Shown: in pieces, positions 1 to 9,541 of the stretch | Numbering within the stretch: position 1 is the stretch's first letter | How the letters are laid out: every line of letters begins with the position of its first letter | Origin: Methylobacterium sp. J-077 | GTDB taxonomy: Bacteria; Pseudomonadota; Alphaproteobacteria; Rhizobiales; Beijerinckiaceae | DNA: 64,000 nt | NCBI RefSeq assembly: GCF_022829365.1 | Contig: NZ_JAKSYJ010000168.1 | Span: forward strand, 1 to 64,000 | Direction: 5' to 3' | Position numbers and translations under genes: made by a program | The notes under the pieces: generated by a model | What the model was told of the DNA's origin: nothing | The model's database searches: none | Seen by the model: only the letters and a program-made list of their open reading frames with translations

Positions 1-2
1 TC

Positions 3-140
3 GAGCCGGTGTTCGGGCAGATCAAGCAGGCCCGAGGCTTCCGACAGTTCCTGATGAGAGGGCTCGATCAGGTCCGAGGCGAGTGGGCGATGATCTGCAC
101 GGCCCACAACCTGCTGAAGCTGGCACAGGCAGGCCGCTGA
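3..140 (+). CDS. Transposase C-terminus (IS1182-like), partial
   Basis: The frame is open at the left edge and encodes the last 45 residues before a TGA at 138-140. The motifs EPVFGQIKQARGFRQF and GEWAMICTAHNLLKL match the conserved C-terminal end of IS1182-type DDE transposases, where the glutamate belongs to the catalytic triad. That family reading comes from remembered motifs. Nothing downstream looks like a clean insertion-sequence end, so it could be an intact element cut by the window edge or a remnant. Confidence 0.75.
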   Translation, partial: EPVFGQIKQARGFRQFLMRGLDQVRGEWAMICTAHNLLKLAQAGR

Positions 141-790
141 GGCCGCTGATCCGCCCCATCGGCTCGCGTCTCGCCCCCCTCTACCCGGCTTCCAACCTCG
201 TTACTCGGACGGGCTTCTATGTGTCTCGTCTCGGGAAGGTTTGGTTGCAGAAACTTGGCCTCGGGACCGATCCGGCCTGGCCAGCCTCCAATCCTGCATA
301 GGTGAACCCGGTGCCGTCCCGCACGAAGGTATAGCCGTGCGGCACGCCGTTGACGGCGCGGCGAAGCCAGAGCGTCTCTAAAGCCTCGATCGCCACATTA
401 GCCTCGAACGCCACATTCTCCGCTTGCGGATAAGTCTCGAGCAGCCCCTTTCCACGAAGGCCGCCCTGTCGAGAAACGGGTTTGAGCTACCGTCGCGCTG
501 ACGATGTTCTTGACGCAGTCGACTGCGATGCCCGTGCCGGTTGTCGCCGTCGGTCCACGCGGCGTCGAGGCACCCGGCGCAGAGCATAGAGAATGTCGGT
601 TCCCGCGGGATGTGGTGATTGCCCGAACGGGTCAGCCGCATCACCCAGACCCAGTTTTTGCCGTAACGCGACGCCGTCAGAGCCATCATGATCTTCATGA
701 GGAGGCGTGAACTCAGAATCGGAGCCACCGCTTCTCCTCTCTGCGGCAAACCACCGGCAGGCATATTGCTAGGCTGAGCGGTATCCTGTC
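141..790. other. No recognisable gene; decayed intergenic DNA
   Basis: About 650 bases between the transposase end and the oxidoreductase genes. Short open frames exist on both strands but none has a recognisable family, a good ribosome binding site or consistent codon use. A short direct duplication (gcctcgatcgccacatt / gcctcgaacgccacatt) lies near 386-410. The stretch is consistent with insertion-sequence debris. Confidence 0.4.
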
Positions 791-812
791 GATGCAAGGC
801 TATGGAGGGGCT

Positions 813-1640
813 GTGGATCTCAATACGATCGAGACCGTCCTACGGCCCCGGGGCCGGGCCGACCTGCCGGATTGGCGGGTTGGCGATGCTTGCCTGGCCG
901 GCGGAACCTGGCTGTTCTCCGAGCCGCAGCCCGGGACACGTCGGCTCGTCGACCTGACATCACTCGGCTGGCCGCCGCACACCATTGCGGCCGAAGGCCT
1001 GACGCTGGCGGCGACCTGTACGATCGCCCAGCTCGACCGACTCGAGCTTCCCTCGGACTGGATCGCCGCCCCGCTGGTGGGGCCATGCTGTCGGGCTCTG
1101 CTCGGATCGTTCAAGATCTGGAATGTCGCCACTGTCGGTGGCAACCTGTGCATGGGCCTGCCGGCCGGCCCGATGACCGCACTGGCTGCAGCCCTGGATG
1201 CGACCTGCACGATTTGGGCGCCGGACGGGAGCGAGCGCCATCTGCCGGTGATGAACTTCGTCCTCGGGCCGCAGCGGAATGCGCTCCGCCCGGCGGAGAT
1301 CCTGCGCAGCCTGTTCATGCCGACTGCCGCTCTGGCTCGCCGCACTGTTTTCCGGCGCATCAGCCTGAGCCCGAACGGCCGCTCCGGAGCGCTGCTGATC
1401 GGCACGCTCGATCCTGCCGGCACCTTCGCACTCACCGTCACGGCCGCGACCCGCCGGCCCGTGCGCCTCGCCTTCATAACTCTGCCGGATCGGGATGCCC
1501 TCGCGCGGGAGCTCAACCATGCGATCCCGGCGGAGCTCTATTACGACGACGTGCACGGCCGGCCGGACTGGCGCCGGCACATGACCCTGCACCTCGCGCA
1601 AGAGATCCGCGACGCCCTGGCGGATGAGGCTTCGGCATGA
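813..1640 (+). CDS. FAD-binding subunit of molybdenum hydroxylase
   Basis: This is a CoxM/CutM-type flavin subunit that would pass electrons from the iron-sulfur domain of the next gene to an acceptor. The central motif ATVGGNLCMGLPAGP corresponds to the FAD-binding TVGGN-type loop, and an N-terminal AGGTWL motif matches the other flavin contact. An ATG exists at 792, but GTG at 813 follows a GGAGG (804-808) and begins the conserved region, so GTG is preferred. The stop overlaps the next start as ATGA, which indicates translational coupling. Substrate is unknown; the family includes aldehyde, xanthine, isoquinoline and CO dehydrogenases. Confidence 0.85.
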   Translation: MDLNTIETVLRPRGRADLPDWRVGDACLAGGTWLFSEPQPGTRRLVDLTSLGWPPHTIAAEGLTLAATCTIAQLDRLELPSDWIAAPLVGPCCRALLGSFKIWNVATVGGNLCMGLPAGPMTALAAALDATCTIWAPDGSERHLPVMNFVLGPQRNALRPAEILRSLFMPTAALARRTVFRRISLSPNGRSGALLIGTLDPAGTFALTVTAATRRPVRLAFITLPDRDALARELNHAIPAELYYDDVHGRPDWRRHMTLHLAQEIRDALADEASA

Positions 1641-4369
1641 GGCTCACGATCAACGACCACACGCATGCCGGCACGCCGCGCCCCGGCCAGTGCCTGCGCA
1701 CCTATCTGCGCGAGGCCGGCTGGTTCGGGGTGAAGAAGGGATGCGACGCCGGCGATTGCGGCGCCTGCACGGTCCATCTCGACGGCGAACCCGTGCACAG
1801 TTGCCTGCTGCCGGCGTTCCGGGCCGAGGGGCGCAGCGTCACCACCATTGAGGGGCTCGGTGGCGGTTGCCGGCCGGGGGATCCGGCGCCCGACGCGATG
1901 CACCCGATGCAAGCGGCCTTCCTGGCAGCTCAAGGCTTTCAGTGCGGCTTCTGCACGCCGGGCATGATCATGACCGCCGCCGCCCTGAACCAGGGCCAGA
2001 AACAGGATCTCGGCGACGCTCTGAAGGGCAATCTCTGCCGCTGCACCGGCTACCGCGCCATCCGGGACGCCATCGCGGGGATCACGCACCGCGACACTGC
2101 CGAGGGCGGCGATCCGATCGGCCGCAGCCTGTCCGCCCCGGCCGCTCCCCAGGTGGTGACCGGGCGCGCCCGGTTCACCCTCGATGCGCCGCCGGTCGAT
2201 GCGCTTCACCTCAAGGTCCTGCGCTCGCCCCACGCCTATGCCCACATCGTGGCAATTGACACGGCGGACGCGCGGGCCGTCCCCGGCGTCGTCGCAATCC
2301 TGACCCATGCGGACGCGCCGCAGCGCCGCTTCTCCACCGGCCGCCACCAGGATCCGCGCGATGATGCGGCCGACACGATGGTGCTCGATCCCATCCTACG
2401 CTTCGTCGGTCAGCGGGTCGCAGCGGTTGTCGCCGAGTCCGTCGCGGCCGCCGAAGCCGGCTGCCGGGCGCTGCGCGTGACCTACGAGGCCCTCCCGGCG
2501 CTCCTCGACCCGGACCTGGCACTGTGCCCCGACGCCCCGAAGGTCCACGATCCGGTTGACCGGCCGGGCGAAGATGCGCCGCCGCTGACGCGCCATCCGA
2601 ACCTGGCGGCGGAAGTCCATGGCGAAATCGGCGTGGTCGAGGCGGGCTTCGCCGAGGCCGATCTGGTCTATGAAAACACCTTCCGGTCGCAGCGGGTGCA
2701 GCACGTCGCCCTGGAGACCCATGGCTGCGTCGGCTGGCGCGACTCGGACGGGCGCCTAACGCTCCAAACCAGCAGCCAAGTGCCGTTCCTGACCCGCGAC
2801 GCACTATGCGATCTGTTCGGCCTCGAACGCGACGCCGTGCGGGTAGTCTGTAACCGGGTCGGCGGCGGATTCGGCGGCAAGCAGGAGATGCTCACCGAAG
2901 ATCTTGTCGCGCTCGCGGTCCTGCGCACCGGCAGACCCGTGCAATGGGAGCTGACCCGCCAGGAGCAGTTCACCGCCACCACCACCCGGCACCCGATGCG
3001 AGTCGCCGTGAAGGTCGGCGCCCGCCGGGACGGCCGGCTCACCGCGATCAGCCTCGATGTCTTCTCGGAGACCGGCGCCTACGGCAACCACGCCGGCGGC
3101 GTGATCCACCACGGCTGCAACGAGGTGCTGGCCGCCTATGCCTGCCCGAACAAGCGGGTCGACGGCTACGCGGTCTACACCAACACGCTGCCGTCCGGCG
3201 CCTTCCGGGGCTATGGGCTGAGCCAGACGATCTATGCGTTGGAATCGGCCCTCGACGAGGTCGCGCGGTCCCTCGGAATCGACCCGTTCGATCTGCGCCG
3301 GATCAACGCCGTGCGGCCGGGCGACCCGATGGTGTCGAACAGCCTGAAGCCGCACGACGTGGTCTATGGCAGCTACGGGCTCGACCAATGCCTGGACCTC
3401 GTCGAGCAAGCTCTTCGGGCCGATCCGGGGCCGGAACCCGAGGCCGGCTGGCGCGCCGGCACCGGCATGGCGATGGCCATGATCGACACGATCCCGCCCC
3501 GCGGCCACCATGCCGATGCGCAGGTCAGCCTGGAGCCGGACGGCGGCGTCACGGTGAGGGTCGGCACGGCCGAGTTCGGCAACGGTACCACCACGGTCCA
3601 CCGTCAGATCGCCGCCTCGGCGCTGGGCATCGCATCGGACCGCGTCCGCGTCGCCGACCCCGACACGGATGCGATCGGCCACGATACCGGCGCCTATGGC
3701 AGCACCGGCACCGTGGTCGCCGGCCTCGCGGTACTCCGCGCGGCCGAAGCGCTGGCGGCGCTGATCCGCGAGCGCGCCGCCGAGTTGTCCGGCGCGGCGC
3801 CCGCCGCCTGCCGGCTCGCGGACGGCGTGGTGGCGACGCCGAGCGGTTCGCTGACGCTCGGCAGCCTCGGCCCGCTCGCGGCCCGGGGCCGGGCCGACGG
3901 CAGCCCCCGCTCGGTGGCGTTCAACGTCCAGGCGTTCCGGGTGGCTGTGCATCCGGTGAGCGGCGAGATCCGGATCCTCCGCAGCGTTCACGCCGCCGAC
4001 GCCGGCACGGTGATCAACCCGATGCAGTGCCGTGGCCAAGTCGAAGGCGGCGTCGCCCAGGCGATCGGAGCCGCCCTCTACGAAGATCTTTCGATCGACG
4101 CTGCCGGCCGGGTCGTCGCACAGGCGCTGCGCGACTACCACATCCCGGCTTGCGCCGACGTGCCGGAGACCGAGGTGCTGTTCGCCAAGACCCATGACAG
4201 TGTCGGCCCGCTCGGCGCAAAGTCGATGAGCGAGTCGCCCTATAATCCGGTGGCCGCGGCGCTCGGCAACGCGATCCGTGATGCGACCGGGGCCCGGCTC
4301 ACTGCTACGCCGTTCGCACCCGACAGGATTTTTGGCGCCGTGATGGCTAGCTTGAGCGGGAAGGGGTGA
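1637..4369 (+). CDS. Fused [2Fe-2S]/molybdopterin oxidoreductase
   Basis: A 910-residue cytoplasmic hydroxylase fusing the small and large subunits. Residues C36, C41, C44 and C56 bind the plant-type [2Fe-2S] cluster, and C103, C106, C134 and C136 the second cluster. The rest is the molybdenum-pterin domain with GGGFGGK and a late SMSESPYN segment where the catalytic glutamate is expected. The order Fe-S then Mo, with FAD on a separate gene, and the length near 910 resemble Desulfovibrio-type aldehyde oxidoreductase rather than three-subunit CoxSML. The predicted reaction is hydroxylation of an aldehyde or N-heterocycle. Without a neighbouring pathway gene the substrate cannot be named. Confidence 0.88.
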   Translation: MRLTINDHTHAGTPRPGQCLRTYLREAGWFGVKKGCDAGDCGACTVHLDGEPVHSCLLPAFRAEGRSVTTIEGLGGGCRPGDPAPDAMHPMQAAFLAAQGFQCGFCTPGMIMTAAALNQGQKQDLGDALKGNLCRCTGYRAIRDAIAGITHRDTAEGGDPIGRSLSAPAAPQVVTGRARFTLDAPPVDALHLKVLRSPHAYAHIVAIDTADARAVPGVVAILTHADAPQRRFSTGRHQDPRDDAADTMVLDPILRFVGQRVAAVVAESVAAAEAGCRALRVTYEALPALLDPDLALCPDAPKVHDPVDRPGEDAPPLTRHPNLAAEVHGEIGVVEAGFAEADLVYENTFRSQRVQHVALETHGCVGWRDSDGRLTLQTSSQVPFLTRDALCDLFGLERDAVRVVCNRVGGGFGGKQEMLTEDLVALAVLRTGRPVQWELTRQEQFTATTTRHPMRVAVKVGARRDGRLTAISLDVFSETGAYGNHAGGVIHHGCNEVLAAYACPNKRVDGYAVYTNTLPSGAFRGYGLSQTIYALESALDEVARSLGIDPFDLRRINAVRPGDPMVSNSLKPHDVVYGSYGLDQCLDLVEQALRADPGPEPEAGWRAGTGMAMAMIDTIPPRGHHADAQVSLEPDGGVTVRVGTAEFGNGTTTVHRQIAASALGIASDRVRVADPDTDAIGHDTGAYGSTGTVVAGLAVLRAAEALAALIRERAAELSGAAPAACRLADGVVATPSGSLTLGSLGPLAARGRADGSPRSVAFNVQAFRVAVHPVSGEIRILRSVHAADAGTVINPMQCRGQVEGGVAQAIGAALYEDLSIDAAGRVVAQALRDYHIPACADVPETEVLFAKTHDSVGPLGAKSMSESPYNPVAAALGNAIRDATGARLTATPFAPDRIFGAVMASLSGKG

Positions 4370-4507
4370 CGGACATCGAGCCCGAGTTTGGGATCCCGGC
4401 ACCTGGGCTGTCCTCCCGGCCGATTCCGGCTCGCCAAGCACTGGGGCAGCTCGTGGGGGCGCTCGGTGCGGCTGTGACGGCGTTCCACGACAATCATTCC
4501 GTGTCGG

Positions 4508-4775
4508 TCAGATCGCGTAAATGATTCCGCGCATCCGGCGGACTTGTGAGGGCGTGAGGCCGAAGTACTTGCGGACGGTGCGGTTGAAGTAGGACAGGTC
4601 GCCGAACTCGACATCGATGGCGCTGACCGGTCGGGCGTCGTCGGTATCCGTCAGGCGCTGCATCGCCCGGTCGAGGACGAAGCCGGAGCAGGTGTCGCTC
4701 TTCCCTTTGAACCTCGCCTGGACCTGCCGGCTAGAAATCTGCTGCGCCTGCGCGATGGCGTGATCGTCGGGCCCA
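4508..4775 (-). pseudogene. AraC-type regulator C-terminal remnant
   Basis: The minus strand reads an AraC double-HTH tail with CSGFVLDRAMQRL, then FGDLSYFNRTVRKYFGLTPS, and stops at 4508. Only about 85 residues remain. There is no start codon or effector domain, and at about 4770 the sequence passes straight into a periplasmic binding protein in another frame. It appears to be a deletion fusion of two genes. The family call is firm from the second HTH; loss of function is inferred. Confidence 0.75.
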
Positions 4776-5700
4776 GGGCCGTGGGGGTGTTGAGATTGAT
4801 CACGGGCAAAAACCGCTCGCTTGCTTGCACCGGCAGGTCGCCCATCGCCGCCCCCCTCAGGATCCGGTCGATATAGCGGGCGGCCTCCTGGACGTTCCGG
4901 GCCACACTGGTCGTGTAAGCGGCGAAGCCATCGAGGCGGACCTGGGCTGCGTAGGCGTAGACCGCGGGTAGTCGGTGCCGGGCAGCGAGAGCGATAATCT
5001 GGAGCACGTACACACCGGTCACCACATCCGGCAGCACGATCTGGCCGCCATGCGGCTTAGCGGCGAGCGCGGACGTCACCTGCTCGATCTCGGCCGCGTC
5101 GTGCACGCCGCTGGCTTCGACGCGGATGTGCAGAGCCGGGCCGATCAGCGTGAGTTCGGCAGAGTAGCTGGAAAAGCGCGTGTGGTAATCCGCGTTGACG
5201 ACGGCCCCGGCCCGGGTAACCGTAGGGCTGAGTTCCTTCAGGATCTGCAGCTACTTGCTGACGAAGGTGGAGCCGAAATTCGTGAATCCGGCGAGGTTGA
5301 CGCCGGGCTGCGACAGGCTGGTGACCAGACCGCCACCGCCCGGATCCTGCATTTAGATGAACACCACCGGCGTGGGCGCGTTCAACTGATGGACCGCCGT
5401 CGTGCCGACCACGCCCTGAGCGAAGTCCAGATCGGGCTCGGCTGCCAGGAGGTCGCCGGTCTGGCGGCGCATTTTCTCGCCGTCGCCCTGCCGCAGGTCG
5501 ACCGTCAGGTTCTGCCTACAGGTTCAGCCCGACTTCTGCAGGCTGTTCCTGAGGGTTCCGACAAAGATCGGCACGTCCTGATGGCTCTCGCCGTAGACCA
5601 GGAGAACGCCGAGCCGGCGCCGCCCCGGAGCTTGGCTACAGGCTGTTGCCGGCCAAGCGACCGCGCCGCCGAGGCTCGCGAGGACGTCGCGCCATCTCAT
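4765..5700 (-). pseudogene. ABC-type substrate-binding protein, three stops
   Basis: Starting at ATG 5700, one uninterrupted minus-strand frame encodes an ABC_sub_bind (PF04392-type) protein: a signal-like start, then GLVTSLSQPGVNLAGFT, then EAARYIDRILRGAAMGDLPVQ. It is broken by in-frame TGA at 5524-5526, TAG at 5353-5355 and TAG at 5251-5253, with no frameshift. The 3' end is fused to the AraC remnant. It is a paralogue of the intact gene at 9538-10515 and lies directly downstream of the sensory operon in the same orientation, so it may be a dead fifth member. Confidence 0.8.
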
Positions 5701-5844
5701 CCGGCGGTCCCTGGGGCTCGGCGAAACGAGCGGTCGTGGTTTCGGCTGTTCGACGGACGAAACATCCCGCGGAGCGCTCGACTGGTGTGGCGGAGGCTCT
5801 CCAGTGTCCGCCTTTGCGCGCTGCAGGTGGAGGGTGCGGCGTGT

Positions 5845-7110
5845 TCAGCGCACCTCGATGCGTGTTCCTGACGCGCCGTTGAGCAAGCGCTTGAGGTGGA
5901 ACGCCGATAGCGCATCGCCGGGCCGCAAGCCGACGAGCGCTGCGAAGGCCGGCATGGCGCCGGCTTCACCGGCCTCCAGCTTGGCGAACGCCTCCAGGTA
6001 GCGGTCGAGCATCGCCGCATCGTACTCGGCCTCGGTCAGCGGCTCGAAGGCGCGCAGAGCCCCCTGCTTCCCGCGCAGGATGAGATCGCCCACGGGCCGC
6101 CCGCGGAACTGCTCCGCCCGGATCACCACGCTCTGGCTCACGCAGATTCGCGTTCCGAACGCCTTGTTGGCGTTCTCCAGGCGGGAGGAGGTGTTGATAG
6201 TGTCGCCATAGGCGGTGTAGTCGAAATACCGACCGCCGCCGAAATTCCCGACAATCGCCGGCCCGGCATGAACGCCGATCCGCGTCGCGCCGATCTCGAT
6301 CCCCCGGTCCCGCCAGCGCAGGCGGAAAGCCTCGGAGGCCGCGTCGAGCGCCAGCGCGCAATCGACGGCCCGAGCTGCATGGTCCGCCTGGTCGCCCGGA
6401 GCTCCGAACAGGACATGGATCGCGTCGCCGACGATCTTGGCGACGGTGCCCTCGTGCTCGAAGACGAGATCGGTCATGTCGGCGAAATAACCGTTCAGGA
6501 TCTCGGCGAGCTGAATCGGGTCCAGGCTCTCCACCAGGCCGGTGAAGCCGGCGATGTCGGTGAACAGGGACGCCACCTCGCGCCGCGCGCCACCGAGTTC
6601 CAGTCCCGACGCGTCGCCCGCCAGACGTTCGGCGAGATTGGGCGAGAAGTACCGCGCCAGGGAGGCGTGCGCCCGCTCGGCCAGGGCCTGCCGCTGCCGG
6701 CCCTCGCGCAGGATCCCGACATGGCGGAGCGTCCGCGCGATCGTCGTCTCGAGATCGGCGAAATCGATCGGCTTCGTGAGGAAGTCGAAGGCACCGCGGT
6801 TCATGGCGGTGCGGATATTGGCCATGTCGCCGTAGGCCGAGACGATGATGGTCGAGGGCCTGTCGTCCGATTCCTGGAGCTTCGCGAGCAGCGTCAGGCC
6901 GTCCATGCCGGGCATGTTGATGTCCGACACGACCATGTCGACGTCGCGATTTTCGGCCAGGAGATCCAGGGCCTCGTGGCCGTCATGGGCGAACAGGAAG
7001 GACACCTGTCTATCCCGGATCTGGCGGCGGAATTTCTGGGTGATCAGCGCCTCGAGATCCGGCTCGTCGTCGACGACCAGGATCTTCGCGGGCGGCAAGC
7101 CGGGGCTCAT
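5845..7110 (-). CDS. Response regulator-class III nucleotidyl cyclase
   Basis: A 421-residue fusion of a receiver domain (about 8-125, phospho-acceptor D63, conserved K113) and a class III adenylate/guanylate cyclase domain (about 178-370). The two metal aspartates are D185 in FTDIAGFTG and D229 in VAKIVGDAIHV; K225 and the FDYTAYGD segment favour ATP as substrate. NTSSRLE supplies the transition-state Asn and Arg. All catalytic residues look present. It is the last gene of a four-gene operon and overlaps the preceding response regulator by 4 nt, so cyclic nucleotide output is probably under phospho-control by the operon kinase. Confidence 0.9.
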   Translation of the reverse strand: MSPGLPPAKILVVDDEPDLEALITQKFRRQIRDRQVSFLFAHDGHEALDLLAENRDVDMVVSDINMPGMDGLTLLAKLQESDDRPSTIIVSAYGDMANIRTAMNRGAFDFLTKPIDFADLETTIARTLRHVGILREGRQRQALAERAHASLARYFSPNLAERLAGDASGLELGGARREVASLFTDIAGFTGLVESLDPIQLAEILNGYFADMTDLVFEHEGTVAKIVGDAIHVLFGAPGDQADHAARAVDCALALDAASEAFRLRWRDRGIEIGATRIGVHAGPAIVGNFGGGRYFDYTAYGDTINTSSRLENANKAFGTRICVSQSVVIRAEQFRGRPVGDLILRGKQGALRAFEPLTEAEYDAAMLDRYLEAFAKLEAGEAGAMPAFAALVGLRPGDALSAFHLKRLLNGASGTRIEVR

Positions 7111-7505
7111 GCCGACCCCGAGACGGAGCCCAGGCGGGCTTCGATCTCGGCCCGCAGCAAGTCGAAGTCGATCGGCTTCGTGATCAGGCCCGCGGCGCCG
7201 CCGGCCAGAGCCTTCTCGCGGGTTTCGGCGTCGCCGTAGGCCGTGATCATGATGACCGGGACATCGGGGCGTGCGGCGCGCACGAGCGGCAGGAGTTCCA
7301 GGCCGGTCATGCCCGGCATGTTGATGTCGGAGAACATCAGGATCAGGCTCGCCCCGTCCGACGCGTTCACGCAGGCGAGCGCTTCGGGGGCGGAATGCGC
7401 GAACGCCATCGCGAACCGGCCGGCACGGAGCTCGCGGCGGAATTGCTGCCGGAACAGGTCGGTGACGTCGGGCTCATCGTCCACGACGAGGATGAGGACG
7501 TTCAT
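7107..7505 (-). CDS. Single-domain response regulator
   Basis: A CheY-like receiver of 132 residues with no output domain. The acidic pocket is VVDDEPD near the N-terminus, the phospho-acceptor is D60 in FSDINMPG, the switch threonine lies in MITAYGD and the lysine in ITKPIDF. It overlaps the upstream kinase and the downstream cyclase by ATGA at each side. It probably acts as a competing or intermediate phospho-acceptor between the kinase and the receiver-cyclase; this is inferred from position. Confidence 0.9.
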   Translation of the reverse strand: MNVLILVVDDEPDVTDLFRQQFRRELRAGRFAMAFAHSAPEALACVNASDGASLILMFSDINMPGMTGLELLPLVRAARPDVPVIMITAYGDAETREKALAGGAAGLITKPIDFDLLRAEIEARLGSVSGSA

Positions 7506-9541
7506 GGCTCGCTCTGGGCTCGGGCAGTGGTCGGCTCGGCATGGGTCGCGCCGTCGCGGGGCAGTGTGATCGTGAATTCGGTGAACCGGCCGGGCTCGGT
7601 GGCGACATCGAACGATCCACCATGCTGCTTCACCAGGATATCGTGGCTCAGGGACAGGCCGAGGCCCGTCCCCTCTCCGGCCGGCTTGGTGGTGAAGAAC
7701 GGGTCGAACATCTTGGCCTTGACGCTGTCCGGAATGCCTGTGCCGTTGTCCCGCACGCGGATCTCGATGCTGTTGCCACGATCACGGGTGGTCACCGAAA
7801 GGGTGGGCGCGTAGTCCGGCTCGGTTCCTTCGGTCTTTCTTTTCTCGGTGGCGTAGAACCCGTTCGACATCAGGTTCAAGAGGACGCGGGTCAATTCCTG
7901 CGGGTAGACATCCGCGGTGCCCGCCGCCGGATCCAGCTCGCGGACCAGGGTGATGTTGAAGCTCGGCTGGGCCGCCCGGGCTCCGTGATAGGCGAGGTTC
8001 AGGCTCTCCTCGACCAGGGCGTTGATTTCGACGGAACGGTGCTCGCCGGACCCGGAACGCGAGTGCAGCAGCATGTTCTTGATGATCGAATCGGCACGCT
8101 TGCCGTGCTGCACGACCTTGCCGAGATTGCCCTTCAACAGATCGGCGATCTCGTCGACCTCGGCGCGGGTCTTCGGATCGAGCGCAGCCGGCTCAAGCAC
8201 CTCCTGCAACTCGTCGACCAATTCGCTCGACAATGCGGCGAAGTTGTTCACGAAGTTCAGGGGGTTCTTGATCTCGTGGGCGATCCCCGCGGTGAGCTGG
8301 CCCAGGGAGGCGAGTTTTTCGGACTGGACCAGGCGGCTCTGGGCCTTCTGGAGGTCGTCCAGGGACGTGTTGAGGTCGCGGGTCCGTTCCTCGACCTTGG
8401 CCTCCAGGGTCTCGTAGGAGTCCTGCACGCGGCTCGCCATCAGGTTGAAGCGGTGCGCGAGCGTCTCGATCTCGTCGCCGGTTCGGATCACGATACGCTC
8501 CGAGAGGTCGCCGGCGCCGAAGCGCTCCGCACCGTCCTCGAGCTGGCGGATCGGCACCACCATCCGGTGGGCCAGGAAGGTCCCGGCGACGGTCGCGAGC
8601 ATCACCCCGAGGCCCATCAGCGACAGGGTCTGGACCACCGAGGCGTAGAGTGGCGCCATGGCTTCACCGAGTGGCCGCTGCACGAACACGATCCAGTCGA
8701 CCCGCGGGATGGTGGCATGGGCCGCCAGCACCGAGCCGCCGTCCAGCGCCGTGGTGATCTCGTAATCCGTCGTGTCCGGATTGGCCCCGGAGCGGCGGGC
8801 GGACAGGGCGGCCGCCACCTCGGGCAGGGTCGACAGGTCGGTGTCCCGCAGGACGAGGCTGAGATCCGGGTGGGCGATCAACCGACCGGAGGCCGTGACC
8901 ACGAACGCGTAGCCGCCCGAACCATCGTGGATCGCGCTGACCACGTCCCAGATCAGCTTCAGATTGACCTCGGCCACGGTCACGCCCGGGTCGCGCCCGG
9001 CATGGGTCACCGACACGGTCATGTACGGCTCCGATCCCCGCCGGAAATAGACCGGGCCGAACCAGACCTTGTCGGCGATCGCCCGGGCGAAGCGCGGCGC
9101 GGTGGAGAAATCCTTGCCGCTGCCGACGACATCCGGTTCGAGGCGCGAGACCCGGAGCTGTTCTCGGCCGTTCGGATCGAGATAGGCGACCTCCGTGATG
9201 GCTGGCGCCTGCCGCAGCAGCCGGATGAAGTCGTAGCGCTGCTGCTCCGGAGAGATGCGGCGCCACTCGGCCCGGGTGGTCCAGCCGATCTGGCTCTCGA
9301 TCTCGGAGATGAAGGATTCGACCCGCTCCGCGGCCGCGTGCGCCTTCTCACGCTGGACCTCGATCGCGGTCCGCTTGGCGTCGCCGTAATTCAGGAACAG
9401 GTCGACGGCGCCGTTGATGAGCAGGACCAGGGTCACGAGCCCGACGAAGGCGACGGCAAACTTCCCCGCGAGCGGCAGGCGGAAGCGCTCGGCCGAAATG
9501 TCCAAGGCGGCCGGAGCCTGGACGGTGTCGGTCGCCGTCAT
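7502..9541 (-). CDS. dCache-type sensor histidine kinase
   Basis: A 679-residue membrane kinase. A transmembrane helix near residues 25-50 is followed by a large periplasmic Cache-like region with DFSTAPRFARAI and a repeat near 'GYAFVVTASGRLIAHP', then a second helix, HAMP, a coiled coil, HisKA with phospho-acceptor H422 in GIAHEIKNPLNF, and HATPase_c (DNGTGIP and GTGLGLS). The start is the ATG at 9541, which overlaps the stop of the binding-protein gene as ATGA. The frame is open further upstream, but that stretch lies inside the preceding gene. The ligand is unknown and may be presented by the binding protein. Confidence 0.9.
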   Translation of the reverse strand: MTATDTVQAPAALDISAERFRLPLAGKFAVAFVGLVTLVLLINGAVDLFLNYGDAKRTAIEVQREKAHAAAERVESFISEIESQIGWTTRAEWRRISPEQQRYDFIRLLRQAPAITEVAYLDPNGREQLRVSRLEPDVVGSGKDFSTAPRFARAIADKVWFGPVYFRRGSEPYMTVSVTHAGRDPGVTVAEVNLKLIWDVVSAIHDGSGGYAFVVTASGRLIAHPDLSLVLRDTDLSTLPEVAAALSARRSGANPDTTDYEITTALDGGSVLAAHATIPRVDWIVFVQRPLGEAMAPLYASVVQTLSLMGLGVMLATVAGTFLAHRMVVPIRQLEDGAERFGAGDLSERIVIRTGDEIETLAHRFNLMASRVQDSYETLEAKVEERTRDLNTSLDDLQKAQSRLVQSEKLASLGQLTAGIAHEIKNPLNFVNNFAALSSELVDELQEVLEPAALDPKTRAEVDEIADLLKGNLGKVVQHGKRADSIIKNMLLHSRSGSGEHRSVEINALVEESLNLAYHGARAAQPSFNITLVRELDPAAGTADVYPQELTRVLLNLMSNGFYATEKRKTEGTEPDYAPTLSVTTRDRGNSIEIRVRDNGTGIPDSVKAKMFDPFFTTKPAGEGTGLGLSLSHDILVKQHGGSFDVATEPGRFTEFTITLPRDGATHAEPTTARAQSEP

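Noticed and set aside
378..797. 139-aa minus-strand frame near the left edge
   Set aside because: No recognisable family, repeated low-complexity end (MWRSRL twice) and no ribosome binding site.
2804..4441. Long minus-strand open frame opposite the molybdenum hydroxylase
   Set aside because: It is a high-GC antisense shadow: Arg/Gly-rich composition, no family motifs, and it lies fully opposite a gene with many conserved residues.
5251..5526. Stop-codon recoding (selenocysteine or pyrrolysine) in the binding-protein gene
   Set aside because: Three stops of two kinds (TGA, TAG, TAG) and a fused truncated 3' end point to a pseudogene.
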